From: Pseudomonadales bacterium
GTDB taxonomy: Bacteria > Pseudomonadota > Gammaproteobacteria > Pseudomonadales > Azotimanducaceae
NCBI GenBank assembly: GCA_028281005.1
Contig: JANQKS010000056.1
Location: 1 to 64,000, forward strand
Direction: 5' to 3'
Length of the DNA stretch: 64,000 bases
A model generated the notes under the pieces. The model was not told the origin of the DNA, made no database searches, and worked only from the letters and a program-made list of their open reading frames with translations. Shown piece after piece: positions 8,245-16,604 of this stretch. Position 1 is the first letter of the stretch. Each line of letters begins with the position of its first letter. The translations under genes were made by a program, and so were the position numbers.

Positions 8245-9459
8245 TTGTTCAAACATCGCTGTTGGTCGTCCGTCTGTGTTGGCCTTTTGGCGCTGCTGAG
8301 CGGCGCTTGTGTGGGTATTCAACCGGCACCGGTGAAGTCGATAGACATCGGCGAGCGCGGGCCTCAATTAGCCGCAGCGTTGGCCAACGACGCGCTGCGC
8401 GAACAACTGCTGGCGTGCACCGCCACGCCTCGACGCAGCAATTTTTCCATCTCTCACCGCGGCGCGCCGTTAGGGTATCCTGAACACACCCGCGAGGGGT
8501 ATATCGCTGCGGCGCACATGGGTGCGGGTGTCATCGAATGTGACGTCACTTTTACCCGGGATGGGGCGCTGGTTTGCCGCCACTCCCAATGTGACCTGCA
8601 CCGCACCAGCAACATCTTACAGACCCCACTAGCGTCCAAGTGCAGTGAGCCGTTTGCACCTGCGACGCCAGCACAGCCTGCCTCCGCCAAGTGTTGTACC
8701 AGCGACATTAACCTAGATGAGTACCTGAGCCTGTGCGGCCGTCGCGATGTTGTGGATACTTCCGCCACAACCGTCGCGGCGTATCTGACGGATTCAGGCT
8801 CACCCGTGGTCGACGAACCTTTGAGCTGTGGCACACTCCTCACCCACGCGGAGAGTATCCGTCTAATTAATCAGCTTGGCACCATGTTTACGCCGGAGCT
8901 CAAGTCTTCCCAGGTTCCCATGCCGTTCAACGGCATGACCCAAAAAGAGTACGCCTCGCGTATGCTGGCGGAATACGAAGCCGCTGGCATCGACCCCAAA
9001 CGCGTGTTGCCGCAGTCTTTTGTGTATGGCGACATCTTGCACTGGATTGCCGAGCATCCGGCCTATGCCAACAATGTCGTTTTTCTCGACCCACGCGGCC
9101 GGCAACCGGATTTTGAGCCGAGCTTAGCCGGTATGCAGGCACTGTACGCGGCCGGCGTACGCATCTTGGCGCCGCCCATGCCCATGTTGTTAACCTTGGA
9201 TGCACAAGGTGCGCTGCAGGCCAGCGCCTATGCGCGCTTTGCGCGCGAGGCGGGCTTGGAGCTCATTACCTGGACGTTCGAAGCCGGCGACGCCACCGAT
9301 CCAGACAACTGGCTCTATATGAATTTACCCGGCTTTATGGATCACGAAAGCCGCATGTTAGAGGTGTTACACGCGCTGCACACCCAAGTGGGAATCAAAG
9401 GTATTTTTAGCGATTGGCCCGGTACGGTGACGTATTACGCCAACTGTTTTGATTTGTAG
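8245..9459 (+). CDS. Glycerophosphodiester phosphodiesterase family lipoprotein
   Basis: A 404-residue GDPD TIM-barrel protein expected to hydrolyse glycerophosphodiesters to glycerol-3-phosphate and an alcohol. The signature ISHRGAPLGYPEHTREG (about 70-86), GVIECDVTFTRDGALVCRHSQCDL (about 94-117) carries the catalytic histidines and metal acids. The N-terminus is a signal peptide ending in LLSGAC, so C22 is probably lipidated and the protein sits in the periplasm. The start is TTG at 8245, as an in-frame stop lies just upstream. The cysteine-rich insertion with CCTSDI (about 140-170) is normal, as I recall, for one secreted GDPD subgroup. Convergent with the patatin gene. Confidence 0.85.
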   Translation: MFKHRCWSSVCVGLLALLSGACVGIQPAPVKSIDIGERGPQLAAALANDALREQLLACTATPRRSNFSISHRGAPLGYPEHTREGYIAAAHMGAGVIECDVTFTRDGALVCRHSQCDLHRTSNILQTPLASKCSEPFAPATPAQPASAKCCTSDINLDEYLSLCGRRDVVDTSATTVAAYLTDSGSPVVDEPLSCGTLLTHAESIRLINQLGTMFTPELKSSQVPMPFNGMTQKEYASRMLAEYEAAGIDPKRVLPQSFVYGDILHWIAEHPAYANNVVFLDPRGRQPDFEPSLAGMQALYAAGVRILAPPMPMLLTLDAQGALQASAYARFAREAGLELITWTFEAGDATDPDNWLYMNLPGFMDHESRMLEVLHALHTQVGIKGIFSDWPGTVTYYANCFDL

Positions 9460-9490
9460 TGCTCCGCGCGCCAGCACCCTACTAAATACC

Positions 9491-10663
9491 CTACCAAATG
9501 GGTACGCTGCCGCTGGCGCCGCGTAAAAACGCTTCTATCTCGTCATGGCGCGCGGCGGTGTCTTCCTCACCCAGCCGTATCAACAAAGCCAAATATTCGG
9601 GTTCGAAAATCACCATGCTCAGCGCGTCTGCGGAACGTTCGTTGTTGTTTTGCAACCCGCGTTCAAAGAACCGGAATGCAGCCGGCATGTTGATTTCATG
9701 CTCTTGCGCCAGTTTGCCGAGATCTTCACGCGGACGCAGGACCATGACGTCCACTTCACGATAGCCGTCACGCTGCTCGGGTGTGAGTTGGTTCACCAGT
9801 TGATTAATGCGGTTCATCTGCAGAGCGTCAAAATCCAACATGTCGAGGAACACTGCGTTCAGCAGCACACCGGCAATCTGCGCGGGGGAAGGATAAGGGT
9901 CGCGCATGTCTTCAGGTAGCGCCTTGACCGGCCGCGACCGCGGTGACACCGCCAGTATCCTGCTGGCCCCCAAATGTAGGGCCGGGGACAACGGCGCGGT
10001 GAGACGCACGCCGCCATCACCGTGCCATGCCGACTCCAGTTTTACCGCGGGAAAAAACAGCGGTAGCGCAGAAGACGCCATGATGTGATCCAGCGTCATA
10101 TCCGTATCGTTGGCGCGTAGTTGGCCGCGCTCCCACAACATGTCGTCTTTACCTTCCACCCAGGCCACAGAGCGGCCAGAGCCATAGTTGGTGGTGATGA
10201 TCGCCAGAGACTCCAACACACCTTCCGCAAGGTTTTCTTCAATGCCTAAAACGCGGCCGTTTTCCATCGGCAACGCGGCGGCGAGAAACTCGCGCAGTGG
10301 GCGATTGTCCACCATACCTCTGAGGTCGGAAGTGCCGAGGCGGCCGCCACTCAATAAGCGCATACCCCATTTAAGCACCCGACGCACCATGCTGCCGGTG
10401 CCGGTCACGTACACCTTGTCGGTGTCCAGACTCAACCACAAGTTGCTTAAGGTGGAGACAGCTTCCTGCCAGCTGCCGCGATAGGCCGCCAAATGCACGG
10501 CGTTGATGGCGCCGGCGGAGACGCCGGTAAGAATCTGCGGACGATAGTCCGGTATGGCTTTGGCGATGTAACGTAAGCACCCCACCTGATAGGCAGCACG
10601 GGCACCGCCACCGCTCAACACCAGGGCGTTTTTGGCCGGTTCGTTGTGTGCCATGTCGGTCAT
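9491..10663 (-). CDS. Patatin-like phospholipase
   Basis: A 390-residue patatin-family lipid acyl hydrolase with a Ser-Asp dyad. The oxyanion block LSGGGARAAYQ is at about 16-26, the nucleophile elbow GVSAG at 47-51 (Ser49), and the catalytic Asp is in a DGG motif (WHGDGGVRLTAP, near residue 215). No signal peptide is visible, so it is likely cytoplasmic or membrane-associated. GGG and GxSxG place it with bacterial RssA/YjjU-like patatins rather than type V secreted ones; no barrel domain is present. Start ATG at 10663; a second ATG nine bases later is an alternative. Confidence 0.88.
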   Translation of the reverse strand: MTDMAHNEPAKNALVLSGGGARAAYQVGCLRYIAKAIPDYRPQILTGVSAGAINAVHLAAYRGSWQEAVSTLSNLWLSLDTDKVYVTGTGSMVRRVLKWGMRLLSGGRLGTSDLRGMVDNRPLREFLAAALPMENGRVLGIEENLAEGVLESLAIITTNYGSGRSVAWVEGKDDMLWERGQLRANDTDMTLDHIMASSALPLFFPAVKLESAWHGDGGVRLTAPLSPALHLGASRILAVSPRSRPVKALPEDMRDPYPSPAQIAGVLLNAVFLDMLDFDALQMNRINQLVNQLTPEQRDGYREVDVMVLRPREDLGKLAQEHEINMPAAFRFFERGLQNNNERSADALSMVIFEPEYLALLIRLGEEDTAARHDEIEAFLRGASGSVPIW

Positions 10664-10746
10664 TGTCTTGCCTACATCAGAGCGCTTGGCTCGTTACATA
10701 AGCAAGGATAATCAACAGTGCCCGCGCAATCACGTATCATGTCTCA

Positions 10747-12048
10747 ATGCTTGAGGCGCTTCGCACTTTCAAGCCACGGATGAATGCCCTGTTTCGTCCT
10801 CGTGGCAAGATTTTTTATGGCTGGTGGATTGTCGCCGCCTGCAGTGGCGTGCAATGGCTGGCAGCCATGACCTGGATGCACTCCTATGGCGCCTACGCCG
10901 TGATGCTGCAAGAAGACTTCGGCTGGAGCATGTCGGTGTTGTCCCTGGCGTTTGCGCTCACCAGGCTGGAGAGCGGCCTGCTGGGCCCGCTACAGGGTTG
11001 GCTGGTGGATAAGTTTGGGCCGCGCATCATCCTCACCATCGGCACGCTGATCTTCGGCTTGGGCTTTTTCCTGTTCAGTCAGGTCAACTCTATCGCCACT
11101 TACTTCCTGGCTTTCATCTTAATCGCCTTGGGCTCGAGCTTGGGTGGATTCGCCACCCTCATGGTGTCGCTGGTGAACTGGTTTGACCGGCACCGCGCCA
11201 AGGCAGTGGCTTGGTCGCAGATCGGGTTTTCCGTGGGAGGCTTGAGCGTACCCCTGGTGATTTTGGGTTTAGAAGCTTGGGGTTGGCGCACCATGGCCAT
11301 TGTTTCCGGCTGTATGGTGTTATTTATTGCCGGTCCCTTGGTGCAGTTGGTGCGGCATCGGCCTCAGGAAATTGGCGAGGTACCCGACGGCATTCTATTG
11401 AGCGAAGACGGTGAAGCACGTCACCACGATGAATACCAAGAGGCGGAGAGTTTCACTTGGCAGCAGGCGGTCCGCGCGCCATCGTTTTGGTTAATCTCCG
11501 CCGGGCACGGGCTTTCGCTGCTCACCGTGTCATCCATGCTGGCCCACCTCATTCCGCACCTTACCCGGGGTTTGGACTACTCCACGCTGTTTGCCGGGGT
11601 GGTATTCAGTTTCATGACCGGCATGCAGTTGATCGGCCTATTTCTCGGCGGCTACCTGGGTGACCGCTTCGACAAACGCATCATCTGTGTAATATGCATG
11701 ATTGGCCACTTTGTTGGATTGTTGGCGGTTACCTACGCCACCAATTACTGGTGGTTGGCAGTGTTTGTCGTTTTCCACGGCCTGGGCTGGGGTATCCGCG
11801 GCCCGCTCATGGTGGCGCTGCGCGCCGACTACTTTGGCCCCAAATCTTTCGGCACGATTATGGGCATCTCGTCGTTAATTGTGATGATCGGCATGACCAC
11901 CGGGCCCATCTTCTGCGGGGTATTGTTCGACCTGTACGGCAACTACGAGCTGGCGTTCACCATTATGGCGTTCATATCCTTAACCGGGTCTATCTGTTTT
12001 TACCTGGCACGTCCGCCACAGCGCACCGTCACACACTCTGCCGCGTAG
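10747..12048 (+). CDS. MFS transporter, monocarboxylate/oxalate-formate type
   Basis: A 433-residue membrane protein with about 12 hydrophobic segments. The start of TM1 (KIFYGWWIVAACSGVQW) and the TM2-3 loop LVDKFGPRIILTIG are typical of OxlT/monocarboxylate-porter-like MFS carriers. The second half starts near residue 245 with FWLISAGHGLSLLTV and contains the repeated loop GDRFDKR. The substrate is probably an organic anion but cannot be named. ATG at 10747 is used; ATG at 10780 is an alternative, and neither has a strong ribosome site. The PQQ dehydrogenase follows 59 bases downstream on the same strand, so the transporter may import or export its substrate or product. Confidence 0.85.
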   Translation: MLEALRTFKPRMNALFRPRGKIFYGWWIVAACSGVQWLAAMTWMHSYGAYAVMLQEDFGWSMSVLSLAFALTRLESGLLGPLQGWLVDKFGPRIILTIGTLIFGLGFFLFSQVNSIATYFLAFILIALGSSLGGFATLMVSLVNWFDRHRAKAVAWSQIGFSVGGLSVPLVILGLEAWGWRTMAIVSGCMVLFIAGPLVQLVRHRPQEIGEVPDGILLSEDGEARHHDEYQEAESFTWQQAVRAPSFWLISAGHGLSLLTVSSMLAHLIPHLTRGLDYSTLFAGVVFSFMTGMQLIGLFLGGYLGDRFDKRIICVICMIGHFVGLLAVTYATNYWWLAVFVVFHGLGWGIRGPLMVALRADYFGPKSFGTIMGISSLIVMIGMTTGPIFCGVLFDLYGNYELAFTIMAFISLTGSICFYLARPPQRTVTHSAA

Positions 12049-12107
12049 CGGGCTTCTGCGCAGGTGCGCTTGCTGGTTTAATGCGTCACCAGAGAGAGGA
12101 GATTCTT

Positions 12108-14051
12108 ATGCGGCTGACGTTATTCAACACCCTGCTTTTCCTAACGTGTGGCAGCGCTGGCTATGCGACCGCAGCCTCGCACGAATGGCCCGCCTACGGT
12201 GGCGCCCCCGGCGGTGGCCACTATACCTCCGCCACTCAAATCACCGCTGAGAACGTAGCGCAGTTGGGTTTGGCTTGGAGCCACCGGTCTGGGGATTTTG
12301 TCTCCGGTAGCCAAGGACTGGACGAAGAATTCACAGCCGAAAGCATGAGCAACCGACCCACCAACTTTGTAGTCACACCGATCATGGTGAATGACACGGT
12401 GTACTACTGCACGCCGTTTAACCGTGTGTTTGCGCTGGACCCCGCCAGCGGTGCGGAGAGATGGGTGTTTGACCCCGAAGTCGACATGTCCCAAGAAGGC
12501 CTCACCAATTGCCGGGCGGTCAGTTCCTGGCATGACCCGCAGAAGACCAGCGGACCTTGCCGCCATCGAATTCTGCTGGGCACGCTGGACGCACGTTTGA
12601 TCGCCATTGACGGTGCCACCGGCCAACGCTGCGCCGACTTCGGCAACAACGGTGAGGTGAGCCTCAATGCCGGACAAATCGAACACGGCGCTGAGGAATA
12701 CAGCATTACCAGCGCGCCGGCTGTAATAGGCGACCTGGTGGTGACCGGCGCCTTTGTCATCGACAGCCGCCGTCCCGACGTGCCTTCGGGTGTTGTGCGT
12801 GCCTACGACATTCGCAGCGGCGCCTTCAAATGGGGATGGAACCCGGTACACCCAGAACATGCACAAGCCGACGAGGCAGGTGTCTACACGCCAGGCTCCA
12901 GCAACGTATGGTCCACCATCTCGGTTGACGAAAGCTTGGGATTGGTCATTGTGCCCACCGGCAACTCCTCACCCGACTACTACGGAGGCGACCGCGAGGG
13001 GCACAAAGATTACTACTCAAGTTCGGTGGTGGCGTTAAACGCCGTAGACGGGTCGGTGGCGTGGCATTACCAGACCGTACACCACGATATCTGGGATTTT
13101 GACATTCCGGCCCAGCCCACCTTGGTGGATCTCACCATCAACGGCGAAACTCGTCCCGCGGTGGTGCAGGTCACCAAAATGGGTATGACCTTTGTGCTTG
13201 ACCGTGAAACTGGCGCACCGTTGCACCCGGTTGAAGAACGTCCTGTCCCACAGGAGGGCGCCGTTCCTGGAGAGTATCTGAGCCCAACTCAACCGTTCCC
13301 GGTCAAACCCGAGCCTTTGCACAAGCTGGGTCTTACACCGGATGACGCCTGGGGGTTCACCTTTTGGGATGAAGGTGCCTGCCGCGAGAAACTCGAAAAT
13401 CTAGTCACCGGACCCATTTATACACCGCCGAGCCTGCAAGGCACGGTGTACTACCCATCACCCCTGGGGGGTAACAACTGGGGCGCACCTGCGGTGGATA
13501 TGCAGCGCAAAATTATGATCGCCAATACCAAACACATGGCGTTTTCTGTGCGTCTGGTCCCCCAACAGAGCTGCCCGGAAGGGGTGCCTTTCCCACAGTT
13601 CGGATCACCTTACTGTGTGATCATGGAACCCATCACCTCACCCCTGGGCGCGCCTTGCACAGCGCCGCCCTGGTCCACCCTGGCTGCCGTGGATTTGGAG
13701 GGTGGCGACATCTTGTGGCAGATACCCTTGGGTAACCTCGAAGGTTTGGCGCCGTGGCCGCTGTATCACTTTGTTGGCAGTGCCATCGAAATGGGTGGCC
13801 CCATGGTCACGGCATCCGGACTCACCTTCATCGCCGCCACGTCAGATCAGTATTTTCGAGCGTACAACACGCTAAACGGCGAAGAAGTGTGGCGCACCAA
13901 ACTGCCGACAACCGGAAACGCAGTGCCTATGAGTTATACCTACAAAGGGGAGCAGTACGTCATCATTGCCGCCGGGGGGCATTTCACCTCACCGAGCCCG
14001 GCGGCAGACTACATTTTGGCGTTTAAGCTCGGCGGGACACACAAACTATGA
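12108..14051 (+). CDS. PQQ-dependent dehydrogenase, periplasmic
   Basis: A 647-residue quinoprotein of the glucose/quinate dehydrogenase class, oxidising an alcohol or sugar in the periplasm with pyrroloquinoline quinone. A signal peptide ends near residue 22 (GYATAASHEW). Propeller blocks seen include EWPAYGGAPGGGHYTSATQI, VYYCTPFNRVFALDPASGAE and CRHRILLGTLDARLIAIDG, plus WDFDIPAQPTLVDL in the middle. The membrane anchor of glucose dehydrogenase and any CxxCH haem motif are both absent, so electrons must go to a separate carrier. AGAGAGGAG precedes the ATG at 12108. No PQQ biosynthesis gene lies in the window. Confidence 0.88.
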   Translation: MRLTLFNTLLFLTCGSAGYATAASHEWPAYGGAPGGGHYTSATQITAENVAQLGLAWSHRSGDFVSGSQGLDEEFTAESMSNRPTNFVVTPIMVNDTVYYCTPFNRVFALDPASGAERWVFDPEVDMSQEGLTNCRAVSSWHDPQKTSGPCRHRILLGTLDARLIAIDGATGQRCADFGNNGEVSLNAGQIEHGAEEYSITSAPAVIGDLVVTGAFVIDSRRPDVPSGVVRAYDIRSGAFKWGWNPVHPEHAQADEAGVYTPGSSNVWSTISVDESLGLVIVPTGNSSPDYYGGDREGHKDYYSSSVVALNAVDGSVAWHYQTVHHDIWDFDIPAQPTLVDLTINGETRPAVVQVTKMGMTFVLDRETGAPLHPVEERPVPQEGAVPGEYLSPTQPFPVKPEPLHKLGLTPDDAWGFTFWDEGACREKLENLVTGPIYTPPSLQGTVYYPSPLGGNNWGAPAVDMQRKIMIANTKHMAFSVRLVPQQSCPEGVPFPQFGSPYCVIMEPITSPLGAPCTAPPWSTLAAVDLEGGDILWQIPLGNLEGLAPWPLYHFVGSAIEMGGPMVTASGLTFIAATSDQYFRAYNTLNGEEVWRTKLPTTGNAVPMSYTYKGEQYVIIAAGGHFTSPSPAADYILAFKLGGTHKL

Positions 14052-14073
14052 CAAGCTCGATGGCAGCTGGCGA

Positions 14074-14376
14074 ATGATGGACGAAGACGTGGTATGCGTG
14101 GTGCGCTACCTGGTTAAAGGTGTGGCGCCGGAACGCAGCGAACAAGGTGACTTGCACAACGAGCTGCGTGATCTGCTCCCCAACGCCAAAGCCATTACCA
14201 TTTTGCCGGTGGTGGACGGCTATTCGCTGGAAATTGAGATGTGTGACTTAGCACCCTTTTCGCGCACCAGCTTCGAGCCTTATTTGGCAGAACACGTCAT
14301 TCCAGAGGCGGTGTCGATTCGTTGCCGCACTAAAGGTGAGGTGAAATTGCAGCTGTTAAAAGCGAGCTACGTCTAG
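14074..14376 (+). CDS. Hypothetical small protein
   Basis: About 100 residues, starting MMDEDVVCVVRYLVKG. I recognise no family. It is acidic and soluble-looking, with no signal or membrane segment. It begins 22 bases after the PQQ dehydrogenase stop, so it may be translated from the same message; the ribosome site is weak. The frame is open well upstream inside the dehydrogenase gene, but that part is antisense-free shadow sequence and I exclude it. A hairpin 10 bases after the stop may end the transcript. Confidence 0.6.
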   Translation: MMDEDVVCVVRYLVKGVAPERSEQGDLHNELRDLLPNAKAITILPVVDGYSLEIEMCDLAPFSRTSFEPYLAEHVIPEAVSIRCRTKGEVKLQLLKASYV

Positions 14377-14386
14377 AGAGAGCAAA

Positions 14387-14408
14387 GCTGCCCCAGAATT
14401 GGGGCAGC
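14387..14408. terminator. Hairpin between convergent genes
   Basis: A perfect 9-bp GC-rich stem with a four-base loop (GCTGCCCCA / TGGGGCAGC). On the minus strand it is followed by TTTGCTCTCTCT, on the plus strand by no T-run. It sits between the convergent genes ending at 14376 and 14459 and is plausibly a terminator, stronger for the PEP-CTERM gene. Confidence 0.5.
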
Positions 14409-14458
14409 ATAAAAAGGTGTGCCAAAAGCCGCTTGCTCGGCAGAGCTAATCGGCGCGG

Positions 14459-15142
14459 CTAAGCGGTAACGCGCAGCCGGCGACGTGACATCAGTTGCAT
14501 GGCGCCAAGGCCAAGCAATCCAAGACCAAGCAGGCTGATAGAACCGGGTTCGGGGACTTGGGCACAATTGTTGCCAACTGTGTCGACACCCATATTGAAG
14601 ATTCCCCAGGTGAACGGTGGCTCGACGATGATCTTTTTGATCGCAGTGCAACTGTCCCCAGCGCTGGCGACTTGAATGCCAGGTGAGTTCGAGGGAGAGA
14701 TGGGGATGCCATTGACGCGTTCAGAAAGCCTGGGACCCCACACTGCCTTTACCCAACCCGTAGCTGGTTTGTTCGCGCCAATTTGGAATGAGAAACCGAA
14801 CACATCATAACCGGCATTTCGAAAGTCGATGATGATGCGGTCCGAGTTTGAAGGCAGTCCGGTGGTGAATATCGGGTATGTATTCGGGTTCCACCAATTG
14901 TCTCCAATTACTTGAAATCCCGGGTCGGTCGACCCGCCGAGCAATGGGTTCAAGGCTTCACCGGCTCCGTCCTTGAATTCGATCCCATTAAAGTTACTCA
15001 GGTCGGCAACCGGCGGGGTGATCTTGGTGAACGGACCGGTGCTCGGATCACCGGATACCACGCTTACAATCAGGCCTGCATGGGCTTGCGTGCCCAAAAC
15101 GAGCAAAACTGCTACGGCTAGAAATTTAAACTGCATTCTCAC
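14459..15142 (-). CDS. PEP-CTERM sorting domain protein
   Basis: A 227-residue secreted protein. An N-terminal signal peptide (cleavage near ...TQAHA, residue 22) is followed by a beta-rich domain without a recognised name. The C-terminal sorting signal runs from VPEPGS at about 196-201 through a glycine/leucine membrane segment to a basic tail with SRRRLR. Such proteins are recognised and processed by an exosortase (EpsH family) and are often tied to exopolysaccharide. No exosortase gene lies in the window. Two cysteines near 164 and 189 could form a disulphide. A sigma-54-like promoter lies upstream at 15180-15195. Confidence 0.9.
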   Translation of the reverse strand: MRMQFKFLAVAVLLVLGTQAHAGLIVSVVSGDPSTGPFTKITPPVADLSNFNGIEFKDGAGEALNPLLGGSTDPGFQVIGDNWWNPNTYPIFTTGLPSNSDRIIIDFRNAGYDVFGFSFQIGANKPATGWVKAVWGPRLSERVNGIPISPSNSPGIQVASAGDSCTAIKKIIVEPPFTWGIFNMGVDTVGNNCAQVPEPGSISLLGLGLLGLGAMQLMSRRRLRVTA

Positions 15143-15314
15143 TGTAATCGCTCTTAAAACACTGCGTTACAGGATTAAAAGCAGGGATCGTGCCAATCAA
15201 TAAAATTCATAAATATCAATGACATACATACTCTTACAAACTCGACTGTTAAGTTTTTCGACACTCCAAGGTAGCCTCGTCATTTCTGTGTAAAAAAATC
15301 CGACACTCTTCCAG
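15143..15314. other. AT-rich intergenic region
   Basis: About 170 bases of AT-rich sequence between two minus-strand genes. It holds the sigma-54-like promoter of the PEP-CTERM gene. I see no other gene or strong hairpin. Confidence 0.6.
15180..15195 (-). promoter_or_regulatory. Sigma-54 (-24/-12) promoter for the PEP-CTERM gene
   Basis: Read on the minus strand the site is TGGCACGATCCCTGCT, against the RpoN consensus TGGCACG-N4-TTGCW. The invariant GG and GC are exactly 10 bases apart, and only one consensus base differs (C for T before TGC). The -12 element lies about 38 bases upstream of the ATG at 15142, leaving a leader of roughly 25-30 bases. RpoN control of PEP-CTERM genes through PrsK/PrsR-type regulators has been proposed for other bacteria. 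Confidence 0.7.
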
Positions 15315-16583
15315 CTACACCATCCTCGACCGTAGCACGCTAGGCGCCTGATAAAACGTAATCGCCAAAGCGGCGAAAAAATACAGCCCCAGCAGCACTT
15401 CAAACGCCTGGGCATACGACCCGGTGGTGTCATACACCCAGCCAGCAAACGGCACGCCAAGGATTTGGATAGGAAACATCGCCGGGCGCATCGCACCCAA
15501 CACCGCGCCAAATCGCTCGCGCCCAAAGGTTTTGCCGATGACCGTTCCATGCATCGGCACCACACCGCCGACCCCATAGCCAAACAACGCTGCACCCAAA
15601 GCAAACCAAAGCAGTTCCACGTTGGCGTACATCATGTACTGGCCGATAAACTGCACAACGATGATCAGCAGCATGATGCGCCTCACCGGCAGTTTATCGC
15701 CGAGCCAACCAAAACTGAGTTTACCCAGCACACCCAGGCCCGCACACAAACTCATGACCAGGGACGCCAACGACAAATCGTGTCCTAAATCGGTTAGGCG
15801 CGGCACCATGTGGGTTAAGGTAGTGCTCATGCAGCAGAACATCAGCGCAAAGGTCAGCACAATCGCCCAGAAGTTTCGTTCCCGGATGACGTCACGCATG
15901 GAGATGCGAGGCTCAGCAGGTGCGGAGTTCCCCTCTCCTTCCTGTCCGGGCTGACTACCGGTGCTGTCCAATACCAGCGCGCCGTCCGGACGCAAGCCGA
16001 CCTCCTCGGGCTTGGAGATCACCAAACGCAACACCAGGGGCAGCACCACAAAAAAGGTAAAAAAACCATAGACCATAAAACCGTTTCGCCAGCCATAGGT
16101 GCTGATGATCTCGGCACTGATGTAGGGCATCACCACACCGGACAGCGACACACCGGTGGCGGCAATACCCAGCGCTGTGCCGCGTTTACGATCAAACCAG
16201 TTCGCCACCAACTTGCTGGTGGCAAGGTTCCCCATGCTGCTGGCGCCAAAGCCGATAAAAAGTCCCAGCACCAGGTAAAACTGGATGGGGGTTTGCACCT
16301 GGCTTAAGCCTAGAAAACCAAGCGCCATGGACGCAGCCCCCACGCCAATGATCCACCGCAAGGGATACCGATCTAGCGCCCTGCCCACCAACGGTGCGGC
16401 GATCGCCCCCACCAGGTTGGTGACGGTCAACCCCAGCGCCACACCCAGCCGAGAGTCGCCAAACTCAGCGGCGATGGCTTTAAAAAACACGCCATAGGAA
16501 TAAAAGAAGAAACCCACGGCGACAAAGTCGACAAAAAATGCCACCGCCACCATGCGCCAGCCCATGTACAATCGGGATGCCAC
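15315..16583 (-). CDS. MFS transporter
   Basis: A 422-residue carrier with about 12 membrane segments. YMGWRMVAVAFFVDFVAVGFFFYSYGVFF at the start, LVGRALDRYPLRWIIGVGA in the TM2-3 loop, and GWLGDKLPVRRIMLL at the start of the second half mark a monocarboxylate-porter-like MFS protein, the same broad class as the one at 10747. The hydrophilic central loop (about 200-225) is rich in Gly, Ser and Glu. The substrate is unknown. It starts 22 bases after the minus-strand hydrolase gene ends, so the two may be co-transcribed in the order hydrolase, wait-free, transporter only if a promoter upstream of 18089 is used. Confidence 0.85.
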   Translation of the reverse strand: MASRLYMGWRMVAVAFFVDFVAVGFFFYSYGVFFKAIAAEFGDSRLGVALGLTVTNLVGAIAAPLVGRALDRYPLRWIIGVGAASMALGFLGLSQVQTPIQFYLVLGLFIGFGASSMGNLATSKLVANWFDRKRGTALGIAATGVSLSGVVMPYISAEIISTYGWRNGFMVYGFFTFFVVLPLVLRLVISKPEEVGLRPDGALVLDSTGSQPGQEGEGNSAPAEPRISMRDVIRERNFWAIVLTFALMFCCMSTTLTHMVPRLTDLGHDLSLASLVMSLCAGLGVLGKLSFGWLGDKLPVRRIMLLIIVVQFIGQYMMYANVELLWFALGAALFGYGVGGVVPMHGTVIGKTFGRERFGAVLGAMRPAMFPIQILGVPFAGWVYDTTGSYAQAFEVLLGLYFFAALAITFYQAPSVLRSRMV

Positions 16584-16604
16584 TGCTTACTGCTTCAGTC
16601 CAGG

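Noticed and set aside
11694-12107. Open frame ahead of the PQQ dehydrogenase, making a 785-residue protein
   Set aside because: The upstream part overlaps the MFS gene in another frame and looks like shadow translation. The ATG at 12108 has a strong ribosome site and starts a proper signal peptide.
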